NCBI RefSeq assembly: GCF_001403735.1
Contig: NZ_CXPG01000020.1
Span: forward strand, 372,001 to 436,000
DNA: 64,000 bases
Direction: 5' to 3'
From: Jannaschia rubra
GTDB lineage: Bacteria; Pseudomonadota; Alphaproteobacteria; Rhodobacterales; Rhodobacteraceae
The notes under the pieces are model-generated. The model had not been told where the DNA came from. It worked only from the letters and a program-made list of their open reading frames with translations, and searched no databases. Numbering within the stretch: the first letter of the stretch is position 1; the number at the start of each line of letters is the position of its first letter. The translations under genes were made by a program, and so were the position numbers. Positions 1-8,567 of the stretch are shown here, piece by piece.

Positions 1-1127
1 TCGAGCACCGACTGCACGCCCGGTGCGCCGCCAAGGCCCAGACCGTACATCACCGGCCGGCCGACCGCGACGCAGTCGGCGCCCATCGACAGCGCGCGGA
101 TCACGTCGATGCCGCGCCGGATGCCGCTGTCCATGATGACCGGCACGCGGCCGTTCACGGCGCGCGCCACCAGCGGCAGCGCGCTGATCGCGCCGGGAAC
201 GCCATCGATCTGGCGCCCGCCATGGTTCGAGACCTGGATCGCGTCCGCGCCGCCGGCGATGATCGGATCGACATCCTCGGGGCGCAGGATGCCCTTGACG
301 ATCACCGGCAGGCCGGTCTCGTCCTTGATCAGCTTGATATCCTCCGGCGTCAGATCGACCTTCTGCGCGAAGAAATCGCCGCTGCCGCCCTTGGCGGGGT
401 CGTGGTTGCCGAAGGTCATGTCGGAACGGAACGGCATGCCCATGGCGAGGAAATCGTCGGGCGTGCCCGGCCCGAGCGCGTCGGCCGTCAGCACGATGGC
501 GGAGTAGCCAGCGGCCTTCGCGCGCCGGAGCAGCGACCGGGTCACGTCCTCGTCCCGGTTGAAATAGAGCTGGAACCACTTCGAGCCCGTGGTCGCCTCC
601 GCGATCTCCTCGAGCGTCCGGTTGGAGGCGCCCGACGAGCAGTAGAGCGCGCCAGCCATGCCCGCGCCGCGCGCGGTGGCGACCTCGCCCTCCTCGTGGG
701 TCATGCGGTGCGCGCCCATCGGGGCCACGAAGAACGGGAACGGCATCCGCTCGCCCAGGATCTCCACGGAGAGGTCCACATCGCCGGAGCTGACGCCGGT
801 CAGCCGGTGGGTCATGATGCGGAAATCCTCCATCGCCCGACGGTTCTCGCGCAGGGTCCATTCGTCCCCCTTGGCGCCGGTGACGAAGACGTAGCCTGCC
901 TCCGGGATGGCCTCGCGGAACGGCTCCCTGAGCCTCGGCAGGCTGATGACGTCGATGTGGGAGCTGGCCGTCGAGGCGCCGTAGCCCGACGGGGGAGATA
1001 CGGCGTCCGAGGCGACTCCGGCGGTCGCCTCGGACCCGGTGTCGGCCTGCGCCATGGCGGTGCCGGCAAAGGGCATCGTGCCGATGGCGGTCGCGGCGGT
1101 TCCAAGAAAGGCTCTTCGGCTGGTCAT
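1..1127 (-). CDS. Tat-exported FMN-dependent alpha-hydroxy-acid oxidase/dehydrogenase (3' end cut by window)
   Basis: Partial gene: the start ATG is at 1127 and the frame is open to base 1, giving about 375 codons. The N-terminus MTSRRAFLG is a twin-arginine signal, followed by a hydrophobic stretch ending near AMAQA, so the product is probably exported folded with its flavin. The body matches the FMN-dependent hydroxy-acid dehydrogenase family (lactate dehydrogenase/oxidase, glycolate oxidase). Visible motifs are FFVAPMGAH, the catalytic-His block SNHGGRQ, and the late FMN-phosphate block DSGIRRG followed by ADCVAVGRP. A GGAG ribosome site precedes the ATG. It is third in line after nanA and nanM with a 66-bp gap, so probably co-transcribed with them. 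The substrate is not evident; an L-2-hydroxy acid such as lactate is the family default. Confidence 0.85.
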   Translation of the reverse strand, partial: MTSRRAFLGTAATAIGTMPFAGTAMAQADTGSEATAGVASDAVSPPSGYGASTASSHIDVISLPRLREPFREAIPEAGYVFVTGAKGDEWTLRENRRAMEDFRIMTHRLTGVSSGDVDLSVEILGERMPFPFFVAPMGAHRMTHEEGEVATARGAGMAGALYCSSGASNRTLEEIAEATTGSKWFQLYFNRDEDVTRSLLRRAKAAGYSAIVLTADALGPGTPDDFLAMGMPFRSDMTFGNHDPAKGGSGDFFAQKVDLTPEDIKLIKDETGLPVIVKGILRPEDVDPIIAGGADAIQVSNHGGRQIDGVPGAISALPLVARAVNGRVPVIMDSGIRRGIDVIRALSMGADCVAVGRPVMYGLGLGGAPGVQSVL

Positions 1128-1193
1128 GTCGGGTCTCCGGTCCTGGGTTGGCCGCGCAGGTCGCGACGGGGCAATGTCGGCTTTCGCCAGTGT

Positions 1194-2351
1194 CTAGTCC
1201 GTGACGGTGATCGTCCCGTCCTCGGCGGCGATCAGGAACACGTCCGTCCGCGCCGCCCGTTCGCCATCCTCACCGCCCACGATGAGCAGGCCGCCATCGA
1301 CAGCGAAGGATGCGCCATAGGCGAGACCCTCGGGCAACTCGCCGGGCTGGGACCAGGTTCCGTCTTCCAGAAGGAAGACTTCGCCGGCCCAATGCTTGTC
1401 GAGACCGTCGTGGGCGTACCACCGCCCCGCATCGGCGGCTGCGCGCGCGCCCTGGAAGTTCGCGCCACCCGCGACAAGGAGCCCGGCATCGGTCGCGCCC
1501 GCATAGGCGCCGGCCAGCCCTTCCTGGACGTCGCTACCCTCAGGCGCGGGAATCGGCGCGTCGTCGGCCCAGTCCGCCGTGTCGCCGTCGATGCTGACGG
1601 TCCGGACGGCGTCGGTGCGCAGGCCCGGCTTGATCTCGCCGTTCACGAGGGTGAAGGTCTGCGGCCCGGTGGCGACGATGGCCGCGCCGGTGTTCGGATC
1701 GGAGGGATCCCGGCCCAGGTCGCCCCATTCGTTCGCAGCGGGATCGTAGGTCAGGATCAGGTCGTTCCAGCGGTAATCGGTCGGCTCCATCCCCATGTAG
1801 GCGTCCACCACGGCGTTCCAGGCGTCGGGGTCGGTGTCCTTGTCGATGGAGGTGATGTCGGCCAGGTAGGTGTCGAACAGCTCCTTGTTGTAGCCGCCGA
1901 AGACGGCGATGCGCCCGTCGTCCAGCGTCACGGCCCCCGCGCCGAGCAGGCCCGCGGGCGTGGTCGTATCGAGCGCGGACCAAGCGTCGGCATCGGGGTC
2001 GTAGCGCCAGACAGTGTCGAAGACGATCGGCGAGGCCGCGTCCTCGGTCGCCTTGCCGGAGCCGCCGAAGACGTAGATCGCACCGTCCACTACGGTGGCG
2101 GCGGGTTGCGAGGGGGCGGGACCGGTGAAATCGGCGCGCTCCGTCCAGCCAGCGGCGCGGTCATTCAGGTCGAGGGCGTAGAGCGCGGTTCCCGCCGAGC
2201 CGAGGCCCACATAGATCGTGTCGTCCACCCGGACGCCGATGCCGTTCTTCACGCCTTCGGGAAGGTCGGGCCAGTCCTCGGCTGTGGCAGCGGTCGCTGT
2301 GACCACGACTGCGAGCGCGAGTGCCGCGGAGAGGGGAATGGATTTCGTCAT
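1194..2351 (-). CDS. nanM: Kelch-repeat N-acetylneuraminate epimerase (mutarotase)
   Basis: 385 aa. The N-terminus (MTKSIPLSAALALAVV, then ATAATAE) is a Sec signal peptide, so the protein is periplasmic. The rest consists of kelch beta-propeller blades: repeated Gly-Gly pairs such as VFGGSG, VFGGYN and VAGGANF, each followed by Asp-rich loops and a W or Y. Length and layout fit NanM/YjhT, which interconverts alpha- and beta-N-acetylneuraminate so that the released sugar reaches the beta form taken up by the transporter. The start at 2351 is supported by GGGAG about 8 nt upstream. It lies 38 bp downstream of nanA on the same strand, opposite the siaPQM operon. Assignment to NanM rather than a generic kelch protein rests on fold plus context. 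Confidence 0.85.
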   Translation of the reverse strand: MTKSIPLSAALALAVVVTATAATAEDWPDLPEGVKNGIGVRVDDTIYVGLGSAGTALYALDLNDRAAGWTERADFTGPAPSQPAATVVDGAIYVFGGSGKATEDAASPIVFDTVWRYDPDADAWSALDTTTPAGLLGAGAVTLDDGRIAVFGGYNKELFDTYLADITSIDKDTDPDAWNAVVDAYMGMEPTDYRWNDLILTYDPAANEWGDLGRDPSDPNTGAAIVATGPQTFTLVNGEIKPGLRTDAVRTVSIDGDTADWADDAPIPAPEGSDVQEGLAGAYAGATDAGLLVAGGANFQGARAAADAGRWYAHDGLDKHWAGEVFLLEDGTWSQPGELPEGLAYGASFAVDGGLLIVGGEDGERAARTDVFLIAAEDGTITVTD

Positions 2352-2389
2352 GGTCGTCTCCCTTGGTTGGATCATCGATCGCATATGGC

Positions 2390-3286
2390 TCAGGCAAGCC
2401 ACGGCTTGACGTCGTCTCGCGCGAGGACGGCTCGCATCCGGTCCTCGGCGTCCTCCACGCGCAGGGCCATGGGCGCCCGGGTCGGGCCGCAATCGATGCC
2501 GATGGTGCGGAAGGCGGCCTTCATGCCGGGCAGGACGCCGATGTCGAGGAGCGCCTCGACGAAGATCTGCGACACGTCCTGCAACTCCTGCGCGCGGGTC
2601 AGGTCGCGGGCGGCGATGGCCGCGTCGAGCGCGACGTAGAGCTTGCCCAGAAGATTGTAGGTCGTGCCGATGCCGCCATCCGCGCCAAGCGCCGCGCCGG
2701 CGAGGTAGATCTCGTCGAAGCCGAAGAAATAGGTGGCGTCGGGACGGCGGCGGCGCAGCATCGAGAACTTGAAGAGGTCGGTGGAGGTGAACTTGATCCC
2801 CGCGACGTTCGGAAGATCGAGGATGCGGACCAGCGTGTCGAGCCCGATGGGCCGGCCGGTGCGGATCGGCACCTCGTAGACGATCAACGGCAGGTCGGTC
2901 GCTGCCGCGAGGTCGCGGTAGTAGCCTTCGATCTCGGCATCCGAGAAGGGATAGGAATGGGGCGGCAGGGCGGAAAGGCCGTGGTAGCCGAGTTTCTTCG
3001 CCTGCTTCGCCAGACGGATCGAATCGCGCAGGCTGGGCATGCCGACATGGGCGATGAGGCGGGCGCCGGAGGCGCGGGCAAGGTCGGCCACCACCTCCTG
3101 CTGGGCGGCAAGTTCGTCGGCGTCGAGCAGGCCCGATTCGCCGCTGCTGCCGCCGACGTAGAGACCCGCAAGGCCCTGGCGCAGGACGTAGTCCGTCAGC
3201 GCACGCTGGCGGTCGGGGTCGAAATCCCCCGCGTCGGTGAGCCCCGTCATCAACGCCGCATACATTCCGGCCAGTCGTTCGGTCAT
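2390..3286 (-). CDS. nanA: N-acetylneuraminate lyase (DapA/DHDPS superfamily aldolase)
   Basis: 298 aa, the normal length for the family. It cleaves N-acetylneuraminate to N-acetylmannosamine and pyruvate through a Schiff base. Tyr137 (in VYEVP) and Lys165 (in GIKFTS) sit at the same numbers as the catalytic Tyr and Schiff-base Lys of E. coli NanA, and the carboxylate-binding loop GGSSGE is at 45-50. ATG at 3286 is chosen because AAGGA lies just upstream; an in-frame start further out (3355) would run through the operator region. It is divergent from nanR, with the shared promoter between them. Other DapA-family aldolases are possible, but the Neu5Ac catabolic neighbours make NanA much the best call. 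Confidence 0.9.
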   Translation of the reverse strand: MTERLAGMYAALMTGLTDAGDFDPDRQRALTDYVLRQGLAGLYVGGSSGESGLLDADELAAQQEVVADLARASGARLIAHVGMPSLRDSIRLAKQAKKLGYHGLSALPPHSYPFSDAEIEGYYRDLAAATDLPLIVYEVPIRTGRPIGLDTLVRILDLPNVAGIKFTSTDLFKFSMLRRRRPDATYFFGFDEIYLAGAALGADGGIGTTYNLLGKLYVALDAAIAARDLTRAQELQDVSQIFVEALLDIGVLPGMKAAFRTIGIDCGPTRAPMALRVEDAEDRMRAVLARDDVKPWLA

Positions 3287-3341
3287 CTGTGTCGTTCCTT
3301 CGTTTTCCGGCCGCGGTGCGCTCACACGGGGCGATTTCGAT

Positions 3342-3396
3342 TTTCGTAATACCATCGCAGTTTGGGTTTACAAAGAAGGTTTTTGGTAATACCAAA
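3342..3396. promoter_or_regulatory. Divergent nanA/nanR operator region with two GTAATACCA boxes
   Basis: 3382-3396 reads TTTGGTAATACCAAA, a perfect palindrome with 7-bp arms around one central base. A second, half-degenerate copy (TTCGTAATACCATCG) lies at 3342-3356, its centre exactly 40 bp away, about four helical turns. Both sit in the 150-bp gap between the divergent nanA and nanR starts. GntR/FadR-type regulators bind such short palindromes, and E. coli NanR recognises GGTATA repeats, which resemble the GGTAT core here. Binding by the adjacent NanR is inferred. Confidence 0.6.
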
Positions 3397-3437
3397 TCAG
3401 GAAACGCAACGGAGCCGGGACGGGAGGGTGCCGCGAC

Positions 3438-4199
3438 GTGACGAGCGAGATCGACACCGACCGCCCGACCGAGGCCGCGGACCGCCAGCGCAGCGTGTCT
3501 TCGACCATCGCCGGCGTGCTGGTCGAGGAAATCCGCGACGGAACCTTTCCCGAAGACAGCCCCCTGCCCACGGAACGCGCGCTCTGCGAGCGGTTCGGCG
3601 CCTCGCGCCCCACGGTACGGGAGGCGCTGGCGCAGGTGCAGATGCGCGGCTTCGCGCGGGGCGGGGCGGGGCGGCGCCCGCGCGCGGCTTTGCCGTCGAT
3701 GGATTCGGCGCTGCGTGCGGCGGCGGGCCATGTGCGCGACGTGCTGGGCGACGCGGAAAGCGGCGCGCACCTGGAGCAGATGCGGCAGTTCATCGAGACG
3801 GGGGCGGCGCGCACGGCCGCCGCGCGGGCCGACAGTCTGCAGATCGCCAAGCTGCGGTCCGCGCTCGCCGCCAATGCGGAGGCCATCGGCACGGCGGAGT
3901 TCGCGGCCACCGACATCGCCTTCCACCGCGCGCTGGTCGCGGTCGTGGGCAACCCGGTGATCCTGACGCTGCACGACATGTTCGTCAGCACCATGATCGC
4001 GCACCGCCCCCCCACCGAGGACGCCGCGCGCTACGACAGCATCGCCCATGGCGAGCACCGCGAGATCTATGAGGCGGTGGTGGCGCGCGACGTGCTGCGC
4101 GCGACCGACGTGATGGACCGCCATCTGGAGCGGTCCTGGCGCGCGCGGCTGGCCGCGCCGCGGGGTCCGGAAAAGAACGATCGATCAACAGGAGGATGA
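3438..4199 (+). CDS. nanR: GntR/FadR-family transcriptional regulator of the sialic-acid cluster
   Basis: 253 aa from a GTG at 3438, preceded by GGGAGGG. The N-terminal winged helix-turn-helix (about 20-85) shows the GntR pattern: EEIRDGTF, PLPTERALCERFGAS, RPTVREAL. The C-terminal half (about 95-235) is an all-helical FCD ligand domain with the usual metal-site spacing (Asp/His in DIAFHRALV, His in MIAHRPP, HGEHREIYEAV). It is divergent from nanA and directly upstream of siaP; its stop overlaps the siaP ribosome site. The expected role is repression of both arms until Neu5Ac or a downstream sugar binds. The ligand is inferred from context only. Confidence 0.85.
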   Translation: MTSEIDTDRPTEAADRQRSVSSTIAGVLVEEIRDGTFPEDSPLPTERALCERFGASRPTVREALAQVQMRGFARGGAGRRPRAALPSMDSALRAAAGHVRDVLGDAESGAHLEQMRQFIETGAARTAAARADSLQIAKLRSALAANAEAIGTAEFAATDIAFHRALVAVVGNPVILTLHDMFVSTMIAHRPPTEDAARYDSIAHGEHREIYEAVVARDVLRATDVMDRHLERSWRARLAAPRGPEKNDRSTGG

Positions 4200-4201
4200 T
4201 C

Positions 4202-5161
4202 ATGAACATCAAGGCCACATTGCTTGCCGGGACGGCGGCGCTGACCCTTGCCGCGACCGCCGACGCGCGGGAGCTGACGCTGGGGATGCAGGACAACGAG
4301 GCATCCAACGTCTATGCCGGCGCGCAGGAATTCGCCGCCAGGCTGGAGGAGCTTTCGGGCGGGGAGCTGACCGTCAACATGTTCCCCTCGTCCACGCTGG
4401 GCGATTTCAAGGCGATGGTCGCGCAGGTGCAGGCGGGCGAGCTGGACATGGTCATCACCGGCTATCCCGACATGAGCTACATCATCCCCGAGCTGAACCT
4501 GATCGGCGCGCCCTATGTGGCAACCGATTTCGAGAACCTGCAGGCCATCATCGCGGGCGACTGGGGGCAGGAGATGGCCGCGAAGTTCGAGGAGCAGGGC
4601 GTCCACCTGATCGACGTGTGGTACTACGGCACGCGCCAGACCACGTCGAACCGCCCCATCGAATCGATCGACGACATGGCAGGCCTGCGCCTTCGGACGC
4701 CCAACGTGCCCTTCCTGATCGCCTATGCCGAGGCCGTGGGCGCGACCCCCGCCCCGGTGGCCTTCGCGGAGGTCTACCTTGCGCTCCAGACCAACCAGGT
4801 CGATGCCGAGGAGAACCCGCTGCCGACCATCGAGGCGCAGAAGTTCTATGAGGTCCAAAGCCATGTGGCGCTGACCAACCATTTCGTCGCCTCCGCCGCG
4901 GTGCAGGTGTCGAACGACCTGTGGCAGGGTCTGAGCGAGGAGGAGCGCGGCTGGATCCAGGAGGCCGTCGAGGCGGGGGGCGAGGTCAACGACAACGCGA
5001 CTGTGCAGGCCGAAAAAGACCTGATCGCCACCTTCGAGGAGCGCGGCCTGACCATCACGCGCCCCGACCTCGCGCCCTTCCGCGCGGCGATGCAGCCTTA
5101 TTACGACACGCTCGAGGCCGAGTTCGGCGAAGGGTCCATCGCGCGCCTGACCGGCGAGTGA
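4202..5161 (+). CDS. siaP: TRAP transporter periplasmic sialic-acid-binding protein (DctP family)
   Basis: 319 aa with a Sec signal peptide (MNIKATLLAGTAAL, cleavage likely after DADA). The DctP family substrate-recognition region contains the conserved carboxylate-binding Arg in LRTPNVPF, followed by AFAEVYLALQTNQVDAEENPL-like sequence, close to the Neu5Ac-specific SiaP signature. ATG 4202 is preferred over ATG 4196 because GGAGG (4191-4195) is 6 nt from the former and abuts the latter. It delivers Neu5Ac to the SiaQM membrane complex. The separate SiaQ and SiaM genes follow immediately. Confidence 0.88.
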   Translation: MNIKATLLAGTAALTLAATADARELTLGMQDNEASNVYAGAQEFAARLEELSGGELTVNMFPSSTLGDFKAMVAQVQAGELDMVITGYPDMSYIIPELNLIGAPYVATDFENLQAIIAGDWGQEMAAKFEEQGVHLIDVWYYGTRQTTSNRPIESIDDMAGLRLRTPNVPFLIAYAEAVGATPAPVAFAEVYLALQTNQVDAEENPLPTIEAQKFYEVQSHVALTNHFVASAAVQVSNDLWQGLSEEERGWIQEAVEAGGEVNDNATVQAEKDLIATFEERGLTITRPDLAPFRAAMQPYYDTLEAEFGEGSIARLTGE

Positions 5162-5219
5162 CGCTTCGGTCCGCGGGGGCCTCCGGGCGCCCCGCGGACG
5201 CATGACGGAAGGACACGGG

Positions 5220-5699
5220 ATGGACGGCAAGCGCAGATACAGCCCCGAAGGCATCGTCGCCTCGGTCCTGTTCATCGTATTGATCGGCATGGTGCTTGTG
5301 CAGGTCTTCGGGCGGACGCCGCTGTTCCGCGGGCCGGTCTGGACGGAGGAGGCGGCGCGCTGGCTCTGGGTCTGGATGGCCTTCATCGCCATCGCCGAGG
5401 TGGAGCGGCAGGACGGGCAGCTTCGCATGGCGTTCCTGGCAGACATGCTGCCCCAGGGCGCGCGGTGCGTCCTCTATACCGTCATCGACCTCGTCTATCT
5501 CGGGATCATGGGGCACCTTTGCTGGATCGGCTGGAAGACCGTGCAGCGGACGTGGAACAACGTCTCGGTCACGCTGCCGACGACGGATGCGCTGCTTTAT
5601 GCCTCGGCCTTCGTGGCCTCGTTCCTCATCGTCTACCGGATCGTCCGCCGCCTGTTCGGCCGGCGCGACCTCTCAACGCAGAAGGAGCCGACGCTGTGA
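5220..5699 (+). CDS. siaQ: TRAP transporter small membrane subunit (DctQ family)
   Basis: 159 aa from ATG 5220, which is placed 6 nt after GGAAGGA; an in-frame ATG at 5202 lacks a good ribosome site. Four hydrophobic helices are visible: 13-28, then WLWVWMAFIAIAE, then YTVIDLVYLGIMGHL, then LLYASAFVASFLIVY. The motifs WTEEAARW and RQDGQL are typical of DctQ subunits. It pairs with SiaM in the inner membrane and drives Na+-coupled uptake of Neu5Ac delivered by SiaP. The stop overlaps the siaM GTG by 4 nt (GTGA). Confidence 0.87.
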   Translation: MDGKRRYSPEGIVASVLFIVLIGMVLVQVFGRTPLFRGPVWTEEAARWLWVWMAFIAIAEVERQDGQLRMAFLADMLPQGARCVLYTVIDLVYLGIMGHLCWIGWKTVQRTWNNVSVTLPTTDALLYASAFVASFLIVYRIVRRLFGRRDLSTQKEPTL

Positions 5700-6970
5700 T
5701 CCTCGGAACCGTCGGCATCCTCTGGCTCGTCTTCGTGCTGCTGGGCGTTCCCATCGGGATCGCCATGATCTTCGTCTCGATGGGCTATTTCTACTGGACG
5801 GGCATGGGGATCAGCTTCGCGGTGCAACGGATGGTGGACCAGCTCAACAGCTTTCCTCTGCTCGCCGTGCCGCTGTTCATCCTGGCCGCGGGGGTGCTGA
5901 ATTCCGCCGGGATCACCAACCACCTGTTCGGCTTCGCCCGCAGCCTCGTGGGCCACATCACCGGCGGGCTGGGCCACGTCAACGTCCTGGCCTCGCTGTT
6001 CTTCTCGGGCATGTCGGGCTCGGCCCTGGCCGATGCGGGGGGTCTCGGCAAGATGGAGATCGAGGCGATGAGGGAGGCGGGCTACGACGACGAATTCGCC
6101 GGCGCCGTCACCGCCGCCTCCTCGATGATCGGGCCGCTGGTGCCGCCGTCGATCACGATGGTCCTTTACGGCGTGATCGCCAACGTCTCGATCGGCAAGC
6201 TCTTTCTCGGGGGCATCGTGCCGGGCGTGCTCTGTGCCGTGGCGCTTATGGTGATGGTCTGGTTCATCGCCAAGAAACGCGACTATCCCCGCGACCCGAT
6301 CCGCAGCGGGGGCGAGATCGGGACGCTCTTCGTCAAGTCGCTGCCCGCGCTGCTGACGCCCGCCGTGATCGTCGGCGGCATCTTCTCGGGCCTGTTCTCG
6401 CCCACGGAAGCGGCGGCGGTGACGGTGCTCTATGCCATCCTCATCGATCTGCTGTTCTACCGCGAGCTGACGCTGCGCCGCCTTTGGGACGCGATCTACG
6501 ACACGACCGTCACCTCGGCCTCCATCGCCACCATCGTCGCGGGCGTGGGGCTGCTCAGCTTCATCATGGCGCGCGAACAGGCGCCCCAGCAGATCGCGTC
6601 GTTCTTCCTCGATATCGCCAGCGGACCGATCACCTTCCTGATCGCCGTCAACCTGATGGTCTTCGTCCTGGGCTGCTTCATCGAGAGCCTCGTGATCCTG
6701 CTCGTCGTCGTGCCGATTCTGGTGCCGGTGGCCATGGGGTTCGGCATCGATCCGGTGCATTTCGGCATCATCGTGGTGCTGAACCTGATGATTTCGATCC
6801 TGACCCCGCCCATGGGCATGGCGCTGTTCGTCGTCGCACAGGTGGGGAACATTCCCTATCAGCGGCTGGCGCGCGCGATCCTGCCCTGGCTCATCCCGCC
6901 CTTCGTGGTGCTGTTCCTCGTCTGCGCCTTCCCGATCCTGGCGACCGGCCTGCCGAGCCTGATGGACTGA
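5696..6970 (+). CDS. siaM: TRAP transporter large membrane subunit (DctM family)
   Basis: 424 aa from GTG 5696, 8 nt after GAAGGAG and overlapping the siaQ stop as GTGA. A very hydrophobic, multi-helix protein with DctM hallmarks: the Gly/Ser-rich stretch SGMSGSALADAGGLG, SSMIGPLVPPSI, and the repeat-related late TPPMGMALF. It forms the elevator-type transport channel with SiaQ. Its stop overlaps the nanE start (TGATG), so the transporter and catabolic enzymes are translationally linked. Confidence 0.9.
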   Translation: MILGTVGILWLVFVLLGVPIGIAMIFVSMGYFYWTGMGISFAVQRMVDQLNSFPLLAVPLFILAAGVLNSAGITNHLFGFARSLVGHITGGLGHVNVLASLFFSGMSGSALADAGGLGKMEIEAMREAGYDDEFAGAVTAASSMIGPLVPPSITMVLYGVIANVSIGKLFLGGIVPGVLCAVALMVMVWFIAKKRDYPRDPIRSGGEIGTLFVKSLPALLTPAVIVGGIFSGLFSPTEAAAVTVLYAILIDLLFYRELTLRRLWDAIYDTTVTSASIATIVAGVGLLSFIMAREQAPQQIASFFLDIASGPITFLIAVNLMVFVLGCFIESLVILLVVVPILVPVAMGFGIDPVHFGIIVVLNLMISILTPPMGMALFVVAQVGNIPYQRLARAILPWLIPPFVVLFLVCAFPILATGLPSLMD

Positions 6971-7662
6971 TGCCCATGGATGTCCTGCAAACCCTGCGCG
7001 GCGGTCTCGTCGTGTCCTGCCAGCCGGTCGACGACGGCCCGATGGACCGGCCCGACATCGTCGCTGCCATGGCCGCGGCGGCGGTCGCGGGGGGCGCGGC
7101 GGGACTGAGGATCGAAGGGGTCGAGAACCTCGCCGCCGCCCGCGCGGCCGTGCGCGTGCCGATCATCGCGATCCTGAAGCGCGACCTGCCGGACAGCCCC
7201 GTCCGCATCACGCCTTTCGCCGACGACGTCCGCGCGCTCGCGGCCGCCGGGGCCGACATCGTGGCCTATGACGCGACCGACCGCATCCGGCCGGAACCCG
7301 CCGCCGACCTGGTCGCCGCGATCCGGGCAAGCGGGCGCCTCGCCATGGCGGATTGCGCCATGTTGGACGACGGTCGCCGCGCGCTGGTCGACGGCGCGTC
7401 GATCCTCGGGACGACCCTGTCCGGCTATACCGAGGCGACGGCGGGGCGGAGCGACGGGGTCGACCTGGCCCTGATCGGCGCCTTCCGCGATCTGGGCGCC
7501 TTCGTCATGGCCGAAGGGCGCGTGAATACGCCCGACCTCGCGGCGCAGACCATCGCGGCGGGGGCGGATGCCGTGACGGTGGGCACCGCGCTGACCCGGC
7601 TGGAAATCATGACGGACTGGTTTCAGAAGGCCGTCGTCGACGGCGTTCGGCGTCGCGAATGA
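6970..7662 (+). CDS. nanE: N-acylglucosamine-6-phosphate 2-epimerase
   Basis: 230 aa. A TIM-barrel enzyme of the NanE family, converting ManNAc-6-P to GlcNAc-6-P in the cytoplasm. Family features seen are the N-terminal LRGGLVVSCQPV, GLRIEGVENL, the catalytic-Lys strand IIAILKRDL, and the phosphate-binding end AEGRVNTP then GADAVTVGTAL. ATG 6970 overlaps the siaM stop; a second ATG at 6976 is an alternative start. It sits between the transporter and nanK, which makes its substrate (the NanK product) in the same operon. Confidence 0.88.
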   Translation: MPMDVLQTLRGGLVVSCQPVDDGPMDRPDIVAAMAAAAVAGGAAGLRIEGVENLAAARAAVRVPIIAILKRDLPDSPVRITPFADDVRALAAAGADIVAYDATDRIRPEPAADLVAAIRASGRLAMADCAMLDDGRRALVDGASILGTTLSGYTEATAGRSDGVDLALIGAFRDLGAFVMAEGRVNTPDLAAQTIAAGADAVTVGTALTRLEIMTDWFQKAVVDGVRRRE

Positions 7663-8567
7663 CCGGGGGCGACAGAAGGGACCTCGACGGCTTCGCGGTC
7701 GATCTGGGCGGCACGAAACTCGCGGCTGCGCGGATCGCGCGCGGTATCGTGGTCGAGCGGCTGCAGGCTCCGACCGATGGCGCCGCGCGCCCCGAGACGC
7801 AGGTCGCGGCGATCGGGGGGCTGCTCGACCGATTGGGTCACGATCCGGGCGCGCATCTCGGCGTGGCCGTGGCCGGCCGCATCGACGACGCCGGTCGCTG
7901 GCACGCGGTCAATTCCGGCACGCTCAGGACCATCGCCGGCTTTCCGCTGGCCGAAGCGCTTCGACGCGACGTGGGCCCGGCCACCTGCCTCAACGACGCT
8001 TCCGCGGCCGCCCTCGCCGAGGCGCGTTTCGGAGCCGGCCGCGACAGCGCGAGTTTCGCCTATCTGACCGTTTCCACGGGGATCGGCGGCGGGCTCGTCG
8101 TGGGTGGCCGTCTCCTCGAGAGCGCGAACGGCCTCGCCGGCCATGTCGGCTTCGTCTCGAGCCGTCGGGCGGAGGGTCTTTGCGGCAGCGGGCGGACGGC
8201 CACGGTGGAGGCGGTCGCCGGAGGACGGGCGATCGCGGCCGCCGCGTTGCGGGACGGACATCCCGCGGCAGATGCGCGGGCGGTCTTCGACGCCGCATCG
8301 GCGGGGGCGGACTGGGCCGAGCGGATCGTCGCCCGCTCGGCCGAAGCGGTGGCTTTGCTGATCGGCGACCTGACCACGATACTCGGGCTCGACACGGTCG
8401 CGATCGGCGGCAGCATCGGGCTGGCCCCGGGCTATCTCGATCGTCTCGCGTCGGCGCTGGCGCGCGAGCCCACCCTGTTCCGACCCCGCATCGCCGCCGC
8501 CGAACTCGGTCACGACGCACCGCTGATCGGCGCCCTCGCGGCCCATCTCGATAGGAGCATCCGGTGA
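7659..8567 (+). CDS. nanK: ROK-family N-acetylmannosamine kinase
   Basis: 302 aa, overlapping nanE by 4 nt (ATGA). ROK kinases of this position phosphorylate ManNAc to ManNAc-6-P with ATP. The first phosphate loop is VDLGGTKLAAA (about 14-24), the sugar site has the catalytic Asp in CLNDASAAA, and TVSTGIGGGLV and GHVGF follow. Odd point: the zinc site expected after GHVGF, normally three cysteines in a CxCGxxGC-type motif, reads GLCGSGRTATVE, leaving only one cysteine. Some ROK proteins lack the full zinc site, so activity need not be lost. The operon order nanE-nanK-nagB supports NanK over another ROK sugar kinase. Confidence 0.85.
   Translation: MTGGDRRDLDGFAVDLGGTKLAAARIARGIVVERLQAPTDGAARPETQVAAIGGLLDRLGHDPGAHLGVAVAGRIDDAGRWHAVNSGTLRTIAGFPLAEALRRDVGPATCLNDASAAALAEARFGAGRDSASFAYLTVSTGIGGGLVVGGRLLESANGLAGHVGFVSSRRAEGLCGSGRTATVEAVAGGRAIAAAALRDGHPAADARAVFDAASAGADWAERIVARSAEAVALLIGDLTTILGLDTVAIGGSIGLAPGYLDRLASALAREPTLFRPRIAAAELGHDAPLIGALAAHLDRSIR

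Noticed and set aside
1194-4124. A 976-codon minus-strand frame covering nanM, part of nanA and nanR
   Set aside because: Only the last 385 codons (nanM from 2351) are real; the rest lies across nanA in the wrong frame and antisense to nanR.
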